Part shown: positions 16,765 to 26,760 of the stretch, in pieces
Numbering within the stretch: position 1 is the stretch's first letter
Layout: every line of letters starts with the position of its first letter
DNA from: Agrobacterium fabrum str. C58
GTDB lineage: Bacteria; Pseudomonadota; Alphaproteobacteria; Rhizobiales; Rhizobiaceae
DNA length: 64,000 bases
Direction: 5' to 3'
NCBI RefSeq assembly: GCF_000092025.1
Contig: NC_003062.2
Coordinates: 1,734,001 to 1,798,000, forward strand
Translations under genes and position numbers: made by a program
Notes under the pieces: model-generated
The model's input: the letters and a program-made list of their open reading frames with translations, nothing else
Database searches by the model: none
Told to the model about the DNA's origin: nothing

Positions 16765-16793
16765 TTGACAGCTCCGATTCCGAGGCGTATTTT
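16765..16793 (+). promoter_or_regulatory. Sigma-70 promoter of the GlxA-type regulator
   Basis: -35 TTGACA (16765-16770), exact 17-base spacer, -10 TATTTT (16788-16793), 82 bases before the start codon. An inverted TGCGACA/TGTCGCA pair lies just upstream (about 16703-16737). Confidence 0.7.
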
Positions 16794-16874
16794 TCGTTAA
16801 AGATGTCGTAATCAGGACATCCAGAAGACCAATTCCAAGGGAGGAATTGCGTATTCGCAACGGAGCACGGGCAA

Positions 16875-17915
16875 ATGAGCAGAAACTCCCAGAAGAAACG
16901 CTCAATCGTCTTTTTTCTCATTCCGCAATTTACCATGCTGCCGTTCGCCGCAGCGGTTGAAACGCTTCGCATCGCCAACCGAATGTTGGGTTATGCCGCC
17001 TATGAATGGCGCCTCTCCTCACTCGACGGCCAGAAGGTCATGTCGTCAAGCGGCATCTGTCTTGAAGTCGATACCTGTCTTGCCGATGAGCGGCGATACG
17101 TCAGCGGCGAAAACCGCCCGGAAATGGCGATCATCTGTTCGGGCATCGATGTGGATCAACACGTCAACAAGTCCGTCAATGCCTGGCTGCGCGAAGCCTA
17201 TAATCGCGGCATCGCCATCGGCAGCCTCTGTACCGCCGCCCATATCCTCGCACAGGCGGGCCTCCTCAATGGCAAGCGCTGCGCGATCCACTGGGAAAAC
17301 CTGCCGGGCTTCTCCGAGGCCTTCCCGCAGGTGGAAGTCTATGCCGATCTCTTCGAAGTCGACAGCAACATCTACACCTGCGCCGGCGGCACGGCCTCGC
17401 TGGACATGATGCTGAGCCTGATCGGCCAGGATTTCGGCGAAAACCTCGTCAACCGCGTCTGCGAGCAGCAATTGACCGATCGGGTCCGCAGCCCCAACGA
17501 CCGCCAGCGCCTGCCGCTGCGCGCCCGCCTCGGCGTGCAGAACAGCAAGGTCCTGTCGATCATCGAGCTGATGGAAGGCAACCTCTCCGAACCGCTGTCG
17601 CTGCTCGACATAGCCGACGCCGCCGATCTCTCGCGCCGGCAGGTGGAGCGTCTTTTCCGGCAGGAAATGGGCCGCTCCCCCGCCCGCTATTATCTCGAAA
17701 TCCGCCTCGACCGTGCCCGCCACCTGCTCGTGCAGTCGGCCATGCCGGTGGTGGAAGTCGCGGTCGCCTGCGGCTTCGTCTCGGCCTCGCATTTTTCCAA
17801 GTGTTATCGCGAAATCTACAATCGCACGCCGCAGCAGGAGCGCGCCGAACGCAAGCTGCTGATCAGTGCTTCGCGGATGGCCATGGCGAGCCAGGGAGGT
17901 AAGGCCGCGCATTGA
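16875..17915 (+). CDS. GlxA-family AraC-type regulator with DJ-1/PfpI domain
   Basis: 346 residues. The N-terminal class-I glutamine-amidotransferase-like (DJ-1/PfpI) domain covers about residues 10-190. It has IAIGSLCTAAHILAQAGLL around the position of the nucleophile elbow and CAIHWENLPGFSEAFP. The C-terminal AraC HTH pair (about 230-330) reads LLDIADAADLSRRQVERLFR then VAVACGFVSASHFSKCYR. This architecture includes GbdR, CdhR and ArgR-type regulators of betaine, carnitine and arginine use; the effector here is unknown. GGAG 9 bases upstream of ATG. Confidence 0.93.
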   Translation: MSRNSQKKRSIVFFLIPQFTMLPFAAAVETLRIANRMLGYAAYEWRLSSLDGQKVMSSSGICLEVDTCLADERRYVSGENRPEMAIICSGIDVDQHVNKSVNAWLREAYNRGIAIGSLCTAAHILAQAGLLNGKRCAIHWENLPGFSEAFPQVEVYADLFEVDSNIYTCAGGTASLDMMLSLIGQDFGENLVNRVCEQQLTDRVRSPNDRQRLPLRARLGVQNSKVLSIIELMEGNLSEPLSLLDIADAADLSRRQVERLFRQEMGRSPARYYLEIRLDRARHLLVQSAMPVVEVAVACGFVSASHFSKCYREIYNRTPQQERAERKLLISASRMAMASQGGKAAH

Positions 17916-17999
17916 CGCGTGGCTTTGGCATCTGGGGCTTTTCAGCGACGAAAACACCTCCTCCGTCATACCGGCTAGTTCGGGAGGCGGCGCGCAAGA

Positions 18000-19475
18000 T
18001 CACCCAAACGGTCGAACCGCATGGGCAAGGTCCTCCGCCGTCATGCCGTCGCCTGCCCTGTGGCCCGCCTCGCCGTGCAGCCAGACACCCGCCGCAGCCG
18101 CCTCGAAAGCGGGCGTGCCCTGTGCCAGCAGCGCGCCGATGATGCCGGCCAGCACATCGCCCGATCCGGCCGTCGCAAGGCTCGCCGGCGCATTGGTGCT
18201 GACCAGCGCCCGGCCGTCAGGTGCGGCGATCACCGTGTCCGCACCCTTATAAACCAACGCCGCGCCGCTGCGGGCCGAAGCGACCTGCGCTTTCTCGATC
18301 TTGCTGAGCGTCCTGTCCGCAGCGAGATCGGGAAACAGCCGGGCAAACTCGCCCTCATGCGGTGTCAGCACGAATTTGCCCGCACCGGATGTGATGCGCT
18401 CGAACAGGGCCGCCGCATGATCCTTGAAAGCGGTGATCGCATCGGCATCCAGTACGGCCGCTTTGTCTCCGAGCAGGGACACGAATTGCCGCGCCTTTTT
18501 GAGATCACCAAAACCCGGGCCGAGAACAAAGGTGCCGTGGCGCTGGTCGTCCAGCCAGAGCCGCAGATCATCGGCATTGTCCATCGGCGCATTCATCACA
18601 GCCGTCAGTGTCACGGAAAGCAGGTCAAGCGCTTCTTTCGGCGCAGCGATGGTGACGATACCCGCCCCCGCCTTCAGCGCCGCAAGCGCCGTCATGCGGC
18701 TTGCCCCGGTCGCATGGGCAGGTCCGGAAAAGACGGTGAGATGTCCTCGGCGGAACTTATGCGTCTCGAGATCGCTGGCGGGCAAGGCATCACGCCAGAC
18801 AAGCGGATGGTTTTCCGCAACCGAGCCCGCGTGATCGGCAAGGATGCGCAAGGGAATGCCGATATCGAACACCTCTAGCGCCCCGCAAAGTTCCCGTCCC
18901 GGCATCAGCAGATGGCCGGGCTTGCGTGCCATGAAGGTCACCGTCCGCTCGGCCCTGAACGACGCGCCGAGCGGCACGCCCCGCCGGCCGCAGAGGCCGG
19001 AGGGCAGATCGACGGCGAGCACCGGCACCCTGGCGCTGGTCACCGCTTCGATTATCCGGGCCAGTTCCTGGGGCACATCGCGGGACAATCCGGCCCCGAA
19101 AACCGCATCGATCACCACATCGCCAGCAAGAGGCGTATAGTCGCCAAGCGGCAGCGGCACGAGCCCGCTCCGTTCGAATGCCACCCGGGCATCACCCCTC
19201 AGTGTGCCGGCATCGCCTAGATGATGAACCGTAACCGTCGCACCGCTTTGCACAAGCGCCCGCGCCGCCACATAACCATCACCACCATTATTGCCGCCGC
19301 CACAGAGCACGACGAAACGCAGCGCCTGTGGATAGTGCCGCAGCCCAGAAGCGGCAACCGCGTGCCCCGCCCGCTCCATCAGATCATAAAGCGAAATGCC
19401 GGATTGCCCGGCCGCCGCATCGATGCGGGCCATCGCCGCAGGGTCGAAAAGGGAAAGCTGAGAGAGGAATATCAT
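18000..19475 (-). CDS. nnr: Bifunctional NAD(P)H-hydrate epimerase/dehydratase
   Basis: Repairs damaged NAD(P)H: the N-terminal YjeF_N domain (about residues 1-210) epimerises NAD(P)HX, and the C-terminal ribokinase-like domain (about 225-480) dehydrates the S form using ADP. Motifs: LCGGGNNGGDGYVAARAL (epimerase), FVLGPGFGDL, FVLTPHEGEFARLFPDL and the catalytic GSGDVLAGIIGALLAQG. 491 residues, normal for the fused form. Divergent from glnB, with 358 bases between the two starts. Confidence 0.96.
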   Translation of the reverse strand: MIFLSQLSLFDPAAMARIDAAAGQSGISLYDLMERAGHAVAASGLRHYPQALRFVVLCGGGNNGGDGYVAARALVQSGATVTVHHLGDAGTLRGDARVAFERSGLVPLPLGDYTPLAGDVVIDAVFGAGLSRDVPQELARIIEAVTSARVPVLAVDLPSGLCGRRGVPLGASFRAERTVTFMARKPGHLLMPGRELCGALEVFDIGIPLRILADHAGSVAENHPLVWRDALPASDLETHKFRRGHLTVFSGPAHATGASRMTALAALKAGAGIVTIAAPKEALDLLSVTLTAVMNAPMDNADDLRLWLDDQRHGTFVLGPGFGDLKKARQFVSLLGDKAAVLDADAITAFKDHAAALFERITSGAGKFVLTPHEGEFARLFPDLAADRTLSKIEKAQVASARSGAALVYKGADTVIAAPDGRALVSTNAPASLATAGSGDVLAGIIGALLAQGTPAFEAAAAGVWLHGEAGHRAGDGMTAEDLAHAVRPFG

Positions 19476-20172
<697 letters not shown>

Positions 20173-20186
20173 TCAGAACCAGGTCT

Positions 20187-20203
20187 CAAGCCGGGGAGGC
20201 TTG
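20187..20203 (+). terminator. Hairpin between glnB and glnA
   Basis: CAAGCC-gggga-GGCTTG, 15 bases after the glnB stop, with only a short T triplet after it. It could partly terminate or process the glnB-glnA message. Confidence 0.45.
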
Positions 20204-20244
20204 GGTTTCACCTCGTCATCATCACACTCAAGGAAAACGTTTAA

Positions 20245-21654
20245 ATGACGACCGCAAACGATATCTTGAAGCAGATCAAGGATAACGACATCAAGTTCGT
20301 GGACCTGCGCTTTACCGATCCCAAGGGTAAGCTGCAGCACGTCACCATGGATGTTGTCTGTGTGGACGAAGACATGTTCGCCGATGGCGTCATGTTCGAC
20401 GGCTCCTCGATCGCCGGCTGGAAGGCCATCAACGAGTCCGACATGGTGCTGATGCCCGATCCGGCCACCGCCCACATCGACCCGTTCTTTGCCCAGTCTA
20501 CCCTGGTCGTCCTTTGCGACATTCTCGACCCGGTTTCGGGCGAAGCCTATAACCGCGACCCGCGCGGCACCGCGAAGAAAGCCGAAGCCTACCTCAAGGC
20601 CTCTGGTATCGGCGACACCGTTTTCGTCGGCCCCGAGCCGGAATTCTTCGTCTTCGACGACGTGAAGTACAAGGCAGACCCCTACAACACCGGCTTCAAG
20701 CTTGATTCGTCCGAACTGCCGTCCAACGACGACACGGATTACGAAACCGGCAACCTCGGCCACCGTCCGCGCGTCAAGGGCGGCTACTTCCCGGTTCCGC
20801 CGATCGACAGCCTGCAGGACATGCGTTCTGAAATGCTGACGGTTCTGGCCGAAATGGGCGTCGTCGTTGAAAAGCACCACCACGAAGTGGCTGCCGCACA
20901 GCACGAGCTGGGCGTGAAGTTCGACACGCTGGTTTCCAGCGCCGACAAGATGCAGATCTACAAGTACGTCGTGCACCAGGTCGCCAATGCCTATGGCAAG
21001 ACGGCAACCTTCATGCCGAAGCCGATCTTCGGCGATAATGGCTCGGGCATGCACGTTCACCAGTCGATCTGGAAGGGCGGCAAGCCGACCTTCGCTGGCG
21101 ACGAATATGCTGGCCTGTCCGAAAATTGCCTCTACTACATCGGCGGCATCATCAAGCATGCCAAGGCAATCAACGCCTTCACCAACCCTACCACCAACTC
21201 CTACAAGCGTCTGGTGCCGGGTTACGAAGCGCCGGTTCTGCTCGCCTACTCCGCGCGCAACCGCTCCGCATCGTGCCGTATTCCCTTCGGCTCCAACCCG
21301 AAGGCAAAGCGCGTCGAAGTCCGCTTCCCGGACCCGACCCAGAACCCCTATCTCGGTTTTGCGGCCATGCTGATGGCCGGCCTCGACGGCATCAAGAACA
21401 AGATCCACCCCGGCAAGCCGATGGACAAGGACCTTTACGATCTTCCTGCCAAGGAACTGAAGAAGATCCCGACCGTCTGCGGCTCGCTGCGTGAAGCGCT
21501 GGAAAGCCTCGACAAGGATCGCAAGTTCCTGACCGCCGGCGGCGTGTTCGACGACGACCAGATCGACTCCTTCATCGAACTGAAGATGCAGGAAGTCATG
21601 CGTTTCGAAATGACCCCGCATCCGGTCGAATTCGACATGTACTACTCGGCCTGA
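20245..21654 (+). CDS. glnA: Glutamine synthetase, type I
   Basis: Makes glutamine from glutamate and ammonia with ATP. 469 residues, the GSI-beta dodecamer type. Motifs: [17 protein letters not shown] near the start, the ATP-binding/active-site [29 protein letters not shown], and [12 protein letters not shown] containing the Tyr that GlnE adenylylates. The downstream double hairpin ends the operon. With the upstream glnB this is the main nitrogen-assimilation locus of the window. Confidence 0.99.
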   Translation: MTTANDILKQIKDNDIKFVDLRFTDPKGKLQHVTMDVVCVDEDMFADGVMFDGSSIAGWKAINESDMVLMPDPATAHIDPFFAQSTLVVLCDILDPVSGEAYNRDPRGTAKKAEAYLKASGIGDTVFVGPEPEFFVFDDVKYKADPYNTGFKLDSSELPSNDDTDYETGNLGHRPRVKGGYFPVPPIDSLQDMRSEMLTVLAEMGVVVEKHHHEVAAAQHELGVKFDTLVSSADKMQIYKYVVHQVANAYGKTATFMPKPIFGDNGSGMHVHQSIWKGGKPTFAGDEYAGLSENCLYYIGGIIKHAKAINAFTNPTTNSYKRLVPGYEAPVLLAYSARNRSASCRIPFGSNPKAKRVEVRFPDPTQNPYLGFAAMLMAGLDGIKNKIHPGKPMDKDLYDLPAKELKKIPTVCGSLREALESLDKDRKFLTAGGVFDDDQIDSFIELKMQEVMRFEMTPHPVEFDMYYSA

Positions 21655-21662
21655 TCTAACTT

Positions 21663-21729
21663 CGGAGCGCTCCCTTGGGGCGCTCCTTCCATGCCGGCGG
21701 TTTTCCCTGGAAAGCCGCCGTTTTCTTTT
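21663..21729 (+). terminator. Double hairpin terminator after glnA
   Basis: First stem GGAGCGC/GCGCTCC (21664-21686), then GGCGG-ttttccctggaaag-CCGCC (21695-21720) followed by TTTTCTTTT. The second is a classical Rho-independent terminator. Confidence 0.85.
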
Positions 21730-21752
21730 GAAGCCCAGCCATATCGTGAAGA

Positions 21753-22673
21753 ATGTCGAACAAGCCAGCCTCTCAGCAAACACGCCTTACGGACTGGCTC
21801 ATCTTTCTGGCGGTGCCGTTCTTTTTCTCCAGCAATGTCATTTTTGGCCGCGGCGTCGTTGGCGAAGTCTCGCCTTTTATCGCCGCCTTTATCCGCTGGA
21901 TGGGATCGACGCTCATCATCGCCCCCTTCATGATTGCCGACTGGCGGAACTGCCTCGCCTTCGTGCGCGACAAAATGCTGCTCTGGCTGGTGCTCGGCAT
22001 TCTCGGCATGGGCATCTGCGGCGGCGTGGTCTATTGGGGCCTCACCATGACGACGGCCGCCAACGGCACGCTGATCTACACCACCTCGTCGCTGTTCATC
22101 ATCCTGTTCCAGCGCATCTTTCAGGGGCGGCCGATCCGAAAGCTTGAAGTGGCCGGCATGGTCATCGCCTTTGCCGGTGTCGCGGCCATCGTTCTCAAGG
22201 GAGATATCTCCGCTCTCCGGCATATGAATTTCAACATCGGCGATTTCGCGATTTTGACGGCGGCGATCGCCTTTGCCATCTATTCGCTGTTGCTGCGCGA
22301 TCCCGCGGCGCGGCAGATGGCATCCTTCAGCCTTTTCGGCCTGATCGCATTTTCCGGCGCGCTGGTGCTTCTGCCGCCGGCCGCACTGGAACTGGCGCAG
22401 GGCGGCATGCTGCCTGCCACCGGCGCGGCCTGGGCGAAGATCGGCGGCATCATCCTCTTCGCCTCGCTTCTGGCGTTTTATTGCTTCACCCATACGGTGC
22501 GCGTTTTCGGCCCGGCCACGGCCGGCATCACGCTTTACATGATGCCGCCGGTCTCGATCCTCATGGCGACGATATTCTTGGGAGAGACCTTCGAGACCTA
22601 TCACGCCATCGGCATCGTGTTGGTCACCGGCGGCGTCATCCTCGCCACCGCGCCGATTGGCAGAAAGCGCTGA
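21753..22673 (+). CDS. DMT-superfamily (EamA) transporter
   Basis: 306 residues, ten predicted TM helices as two five-helix EamA repeats. FLAVPFFFSSNVIFGRGVVG and YWGLTMTTAANGTLIYTTSS lie in the first, and FASLLAFYCFTHTVRVFGPA plus TLYMMPPVSILMATIFLGE in the second. These are typical inner-membrane metabolite exporters or importers; the substrate cannot be read from sequence. It follows the glnA terminator and is not coupled to glnA. Confidence 0.92.
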   Translation: MSNKPASQQTRLTDWLIFLAVPFFFSSNVIFGRGVVGEVSPFIAAFIRWMGSTLIIAPFMIADWRNCLAFVRDKMLLWLVLGILGMGICGGVVYWGLTMTTAANGTLIYTTSSLFIILFQRIFQGRPIRKLEVAGMVIAFAGVAAIVLKGDISALRHMNFNIGDFAILTAAIAFAIYSLLLRDPAARQMASFSLFGLIAFSGALVLLPPAALELAQGGMLPATGAAWAKIGGIILFASLLAFYCFTHTVRVFGPATAGITLYMMPPVSILMATIFLGETFETYHAIGIVLVTGGVILATAPIGRKR

Positions 22674-22760
22674 GCTTTGCGGCAGACCGGCACTGGGACC
22701 GCTAGGTCTTGATATTTCGCATTCCGACACCAACTAGTATTGGGAAAGGAAATTCATGCC

Positions 22761-23090
22761 ATGAAACAAAGAGACGCAAAATTCACGCTTGGCGAGATCG
22801 TCCGCCACAAGGTGTTTCCGTTCCGCGGCGTGGTCATCGACGTGGACCCGGAATATGCCAATACCGAGGAATGGTGGAACGCCATCCCCGCGGAAATCAG
22901 GCCGGAGCGCGACCAGCCCTTTTATCATCTGCTGGCCGAAAACGAGGAGACGGAATATGTCGCCTATGTTTCCGAACAGAACCTCGTGCACGACGAAAAC
23001 GATACGCCGCTGAGAAACCCCAATATCGGCCGCATCTTCGACAAGGCGCCGAACGGCGAATGGCGTCCGAAGATATCGACGGCGCATTGA
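22761..23090 (+). CDS. hspQ: Heat shock protein HspQ (YccV family)
   Basis: 109 residues matching HspQ/YccV, a small protein reported to bind hemimethylated DNA and to act as a specificity factor for Lon. Family blocks: KFTLGEIVRHKVFPFRGVVI, DVDPEYANTEEWW, QPFYHLLAENEETEYVAYVS, and EQNLVHDEN. ATG 22761 chosen for its AAAGGAA site about 10 bases upstream. It ends at a strong bidirectional terminator shared with ialB. Confidence 0.95.
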   Translation: MKQRDAKFTLGEIVRHKVFPFRGVVIDVDPEYANTEEWWNAIPAEIRPERDQPFYHLLAENEETEYVAYVSEQNLVHDENDTPLRNPNIGRIFDKAPNGEWRPKISTAH

Positions 23091-23135
23091 CGCCTGCCAA
23101 CCATCTCCCCCCTCCCAGGGACATAAAGCGCGCAT

Positions 23136-23166
23136 AAAAAAACCGGTCTGTTGCCAGACCGGTTTT
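23136..23166. terminator. Bidirectional terminator between hspQ and the IalB-like gene
   Basis: AAAACCGGTCTG-ttg-CCAGACCGGTTTT: perfect stem with A and T runs on the two sides, between convergent genes. Confidence 0.9.
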
Positions 23167-23190
23167 GTCATTCTTGATGCTTTGTAGCGA

Positions 23191-23847
23191 TCAGGGCTTG
23201 GGAGCCTTGGCAGCGTCCTGAGCAGCTTCCAGCTTCTTGCGGGCCTCTTCAGCCTTCTTCTGCATGCCTTCCTGCAGGCTGCGCTGGCTTTCGGCCAGCT
23301 GCGACTGAGTGATGGCAGCACCGTCGTATGCGCCGGTGAAACCGGAGAGCGCAATCTTGATGGGGTTAGGCGCGCGGCGGAAGTTGATGGAGGTGAAAAC
23401 CACCTCGCTACCCTTCTTCAGCGAAGCAATCATGGCATCCGTCAGCGGAACTTCGGCCGTGCACTTGTCGGGAAGGCAAACGGCGTAATCGAGCTTCTGG
23501 CCCTTGCCGCCATCGATCTGCATCATCACACCCGGGGGAATGAGACGCGCGGTCGGAACGGAAACCTGCAGCAGCTTGCGGTTGACCTTGCCTTCAACGG
23601 TGATAAGGCCGACAGCGGTGATCATCTGGCCGTTCTGGGCGAGAACCACGTTCTGCACGACGCAGACATCGTTGTCTTCCTGCTTGGAGCAGGTCTTGAA
23701 CCAGCCGAGCGGCGGAGCGCCAGCGCCGCCCTGAGCGGCCGGGGCAGCATCCTGCGCCTGCGAGATGGCCGGAGCGGAAACCGCGCCCAGAGAGAGGACC
23801 AGAGCGGACAGAGCCGTCCGGGTGAATGTGTTTGCCTTTTGCATCAT
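23191..23847 (-). CDS. Invasion-associated locus B (IalB) family exported protein
   Basis: 218 residues, exported (TALSALVLSLGAVSAPAISQAQ signal). The IalB domain shows WFKTCSKQEDNDVCVVQNVV with two conserved Cys, then VPTARLIPPGVMMQIDGG and YAVCLPDKCTAEVPLTD with two more, likely forming disulfides. The C-terminal 40 residues are Ala/Lys/Glu-rich and helical. In Bartonella IalB aids erythrocyte invasion; in Rhizobiaceae the family is common and its function is not settled. Tandem ATGs at 23847/23844 follow an AGGAG. Confidence 0.9.
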   Translation of the reverse strand: MMQKANTFTRTALSALVLSLGAVSAPAISQAQDAAPAAQGGAGAPPLGWFKTCSKQEDNDVCVVQNVVLAQNGQMITAVGLITVEGKVNRKLLQVSVPTARLIPPGVMMQIDGGKGQKLDYAVCLPDKCTAEVPLTDAMIASLKKGSEVVFTSINFRRAPNPIKIALSGFTGAYDGAAITQSQLAESQRSLQEGMQKKAEEARKKLEAAQDAAKAPKP

Positions 23848-24154
23848 AAGAGTTCCGTCTCCTGAATGTCTGCCAGAACAGAACCCTTCAAGGCCCTGTC
23901 CGCCGATGGCGGTATCCTTCTGCCCGTTCAACTGTCGTTTAAATGAGGCAAATGCGTGACCCGTCTCTTCCGGCCACCCTGTTACATGCCGTTCGCGGCG
24001 ATATCCAGCACTTCTTTAACTTTTTCTTGAGCTGGCCCAAGATTTCCCGCCCCCGCATGGGTCATGCGATATCCGTATGCTACATATCTGCCAGAATCAT
24101 GACGATAAACCGGTTGTGACGCAAACCGGACGGACAGTTAGACAGGATAGTGAC
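23848..24154. other. Divergent promoter region, IalB-like gene and solute-binding protein gene
   Basis: About 300 bases with no gene seen. It must carry the start signals for both neighbours; no confident operator or riboswitch was recognised. Confidence 0.4.
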
Positions 24155-26002
24155 ATGCGCAACCTTGCGGCCCTCCTCCCCGCATTGTTCCTTTTGGGAT
24201 CATCCCTGCTTCCCGCCGGGACGGCCCTGGCGCAACCGCTGCACGGCATATCCATGCATGGCACGCCGGAGCTTCCCGCAGACTTCCGCCACTTCCCTTA
24301 TGTCAATCCCGACGTGAAGAAGGGCGGCCGCATCTCCTATGGCGTCGTTGGCACCTTCGACAGCCTCAATCCCTTCGTGCTCAAGGGAATGCGCACCACC
24401 GCACGCGGCGTCTGGGATCCGGAATTCGGCAATCTCCTCTACGAATCGCTGATGCTGCGCTCCAGTGACGAGCCTTTCAGCCTTTATGGCCTCTTGGCCG
24501 AAACCGTGGAATGGGACGACGAGCGCAGCTTCATCCAGTTCAACATCAACCCCAGGGCAAAATGGTCTGACGGCAAGCCAGTGACGCCTGATGATGTGAT
24601 CTTCACCTTCAGCCTCTTGAAGGAAAAAGGCCGCCCGCCCTTCAACAGCCGTCTGGACGGCGTGGCAAAAATGGAAAAGGTCGGTGATCGCGGCGTGCGC
24701 TTCACCTTTAATGACAAGGCGAACCGCGAAACGCCGCTCATTCTCGCCTCCTCCACACCGATCCTGCCGAAACATGCGATCGACCCGGAAAAATTCGAGC
24801 AGGCAGGCCTTGGGCCAGTCGTCGGCTCGGGTCCATACCGAATCAAGACCCTGCGGCCGGGCGAGCGAATCATCTGGGAACGCAATCCGGATTATTGGGG
24901 CAAGGACATCCCCGGCAAGGTCGGCTTCGACAATTACGACGAGATCAGCGTGACCTATTTCCTTCAGGTCACCACCATGTTCGAAGCCTTCAAGAAGGGC
25001 GATATCGACATCTATCCCGAAGGTGACGCCATCAACGGCACCTCCGATACCTCGCATTGGGGACAGGCCTATAATTTCCCGGCCGTCCATCGCGGCGATA
25101 TCGTCAAGGACGTCTTCCAGCCGCGCCTGCCGACCGGCATGTTCGGCCTCGTCTTCAACACACGCCGGGCCACCTTTGCCGATGAAAAAGTGCGTGAAGG
25201 CCTGTCCTATGCGCTCGATTTCGAATGGCTGAACAGGAACATCCTCGGTGGCTCCTTCAAGCGCACCCAGAGCTATTGGCAGAATTCCCCGCTCGGAGCC
25301 TATGGCAATGCCGCAGATGAGCGCGAGCTTGCGCTGCTGGGCGACGCTGCGAAAACCATGCCTGCGGAACTACTGGCGGGCACCTATGCCATGCCGACCA
25401 CCGATGGCACGGGTGCTGACCGCAAGGTATTGAAACTGGCCGTCGACAAGCTGAAAGAGGCCGGATACAGCATCAAGAATGGCAAAATGTCCGACGCCAA
25501 TGGCCGTCAGCTCGCCTTCGAGATCATGACCCAGAACCCGGCGCAGGAGCGCATCGCGCTTGCCTATCAGCGCTCGCTCAACCTGATTGGCGTCGCCATG
25601 GGCATCCGCTCGGTGGATGACGGGCAATATCAGGCCCGTTCGAACAGCTTCGATTACGACATGATCATCCGCTCCCTGCCCTCCTCGCTTTCGCCGGGCA
25701 TGGAGCAGCTGAACCGCTGGAACTCGCTCTCCCGCGATGCGCAGGGCAGCTTCAACTATGCGGGCGTTGCCAATCCCGATATCGACCGGATGATAGAGGC
25801 GCTGCTGCAGGCGCGCTCGACGGAAGATTTCCAGGCGGCGGTGCGCGCCTATGACCGTCTGCTCGTGGCCGGCCACTACATTATTCCGCTCTATTACATC
25901 GGCGCGCAATGGGTTGCGCGCTGGAAATATATCGACCGTCCGGATATGACCCCGATATCAGGAAATCAGAAACAGACCTGGTGGGATGCAAGGGTGCAAT
26001 AA
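24155..26002 (+). CDS. Extracellular solute-binding protein, family 5 (YejA-like)
   Basis: 615 residues with a signal peptide (MRNLAALLPALFLLGSSLLP, cleavage after TALAQ). It has the SBP_bac_5 fold of peptide ABC transporters, e.g. DVKKGGRISYGVVGTFDSLNP and KPVTPDDVIFTFSLLKEKGR. The length fits the YejA subgroup (about 600 residues), which binds oligopeptides such as microcin C. No permease or ATPase genes follow: the next gene, 38 bases on, is a DsbA-like protein, so this is an orphan binding protein. AGGA site before ATG 24155. Confidence 0.92.
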   Translation: MRNLAALLPALFLLGSSLLPAGTALAQPLHGISMHGTPELPADFRHFPYVNPDVKKGGRISYGVVGTFDSLNPFVLKGMRTTARGVWDPEFGNLLYESLMLRSSDEPFSLYGLLAETVEWDDERSFIQFNINPRAKWSDGKPVTPDDVIFTFSLLKEKGRPPFNSRLDGVAKMEKVGDRGVRFTFNDKANRETPLILASSTPILPKHAIDPEKFEQAGLGPVVGSGPYRIKTLRPGERIIWERNPDYWGKDIPGKVGFDNYDEISVTYFLQVTTMFEAFKKGDIDIYPEGDAINGTSDTSHWGQAYNFPAVHRGDIVKDVFQPRLPTGMFGLVFNTRRATFADEKVREGLSYALDFEWLNRNILGGSFKRTQSYWQNSPLGAYGNAADERELALLGDAAKTMPAELLAGTYAMPTTDGTGADRKVLKLAVDKLKEAGYSIKNGKMSDANGRQLAFEIMTQNPAQERIALAYQRSLNLIGVAMGIRSVDDGQYQARSNSFDYDMIIRSLPSSLSPGMEQLNRWNSLSRDAQGSFNYAGVANPDIDRMIEALLQARSTEDFQAAVRAYDRLLVAGHYIIPLYYIGAQWVARWKYIDRPDMTPISGNQKQTWWDARVQ

Positions 26003-26040
26003 CCCGCCGCCGCCCGGTCCAGACAAGGGAAGATGAAACC

Positions 26041-26709
26041 ATGGAACGCATCGTTGTCGACGTCGTATCGGATATGGTCTGCCCCTGGTGTTATCTCGGC
26101 AAGGCAAGGCTCGATCTCGCCATTGCCGAGGTGCAGGATGAAATCAGCGTCGATGTGAACTGGCGGCCCTATCGCCTCAATCCCGATTATCCACCTGAAG
26201 GTGTGGACCAGAAAGCTGCTCTCGAAGAAAAGCTCGGCAAGGACCGTCTCGAGCAGGCGCATGCCTCGCTGGTTGAACTCGGCAAGCAGGTCGGCATCAA
26301 CTACGATTTCGATGCGATCAAGATCGGCCCGAACACGCTCGACGCACATCGCCTGTCGCTCTGGGCCCATGCCGAAGGCCGCGACGTTCAGGAAAGGATC
26401 GTCACCGCTTTGTTCAAGGCGAATTTCGAGGAAGGCCGCAATATTGGCGATCACGCTGTTCTGACCGATATCGCCGGGAAGGCAGGCATGGATGCCAAGG
26501 TGGTGGCACGGCTTCTCGCCTCCGACGCCGACAAGGACACGGTCATCGCCGAAATTGACGCGGCGCAGCAGATGGGTGTTTCCGGCGTACCGTTCTTCAT
26601 CGTTGACCAGAAATACGCCATCAGCGGTGCACAAACACCTGATGTATTGATTGCTGCACTGCGGGATATTGCAAAAATCAAGTCGGACGAGCATAAGTCG
26701 ATGAACTGA
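26041..26709 (+). CDS. DsbA-family oxidoreductase (FrnE-like)
   Basis: 222 residues without a signal peptide, so cytoplasmic. The redox motif CPWC sits at VVSDMVCPWCYLGKARLDL (about residues 16-19), and the cis-Pro loop is GVSGVPFFIVDQKYAISG. The helical insert between them matches the FrnE/2-hydroxychromene-2-carboxylate isomerase branch of thioredoxin-fold proteins, linked to oxidative-stress repair and polyketide biology. It starts 38 bases after the binding-protein gene and may be co-transcribed. Confidence 0.93.
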   Translation: MERIVVDVVSDMVCPWCYLGKARLDLAIAEVQDEISVDVNWRPYRLNPDYPPEGVDQKAALEEKLGKDRLEQAHASLVELGKQVGINYDFDAIKIGPNTLDAHRLSLWAHAEGRDVQERIVTALFKANFEEGRNIGDHAVLTDIAGKAGMDAKVVARLLASDADKDTVIAEIDAAQQMGVSGVPFFIVDQKYAISGAQTPDVLIAALRDIAKIKSDEHKSMN

Positions 26710-26760
26710 CGGTCGAACACCGGCAGCTTGCCCTGATCGATAAACTGTTGGTGTTTTCCC

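Noticed and set aside
20173..21783. Long open frame antisense to glnA
   Set aside because: glnA is intact and unambiguous; the antisense translation is His/Arg/Val-rich with no family resemblance.
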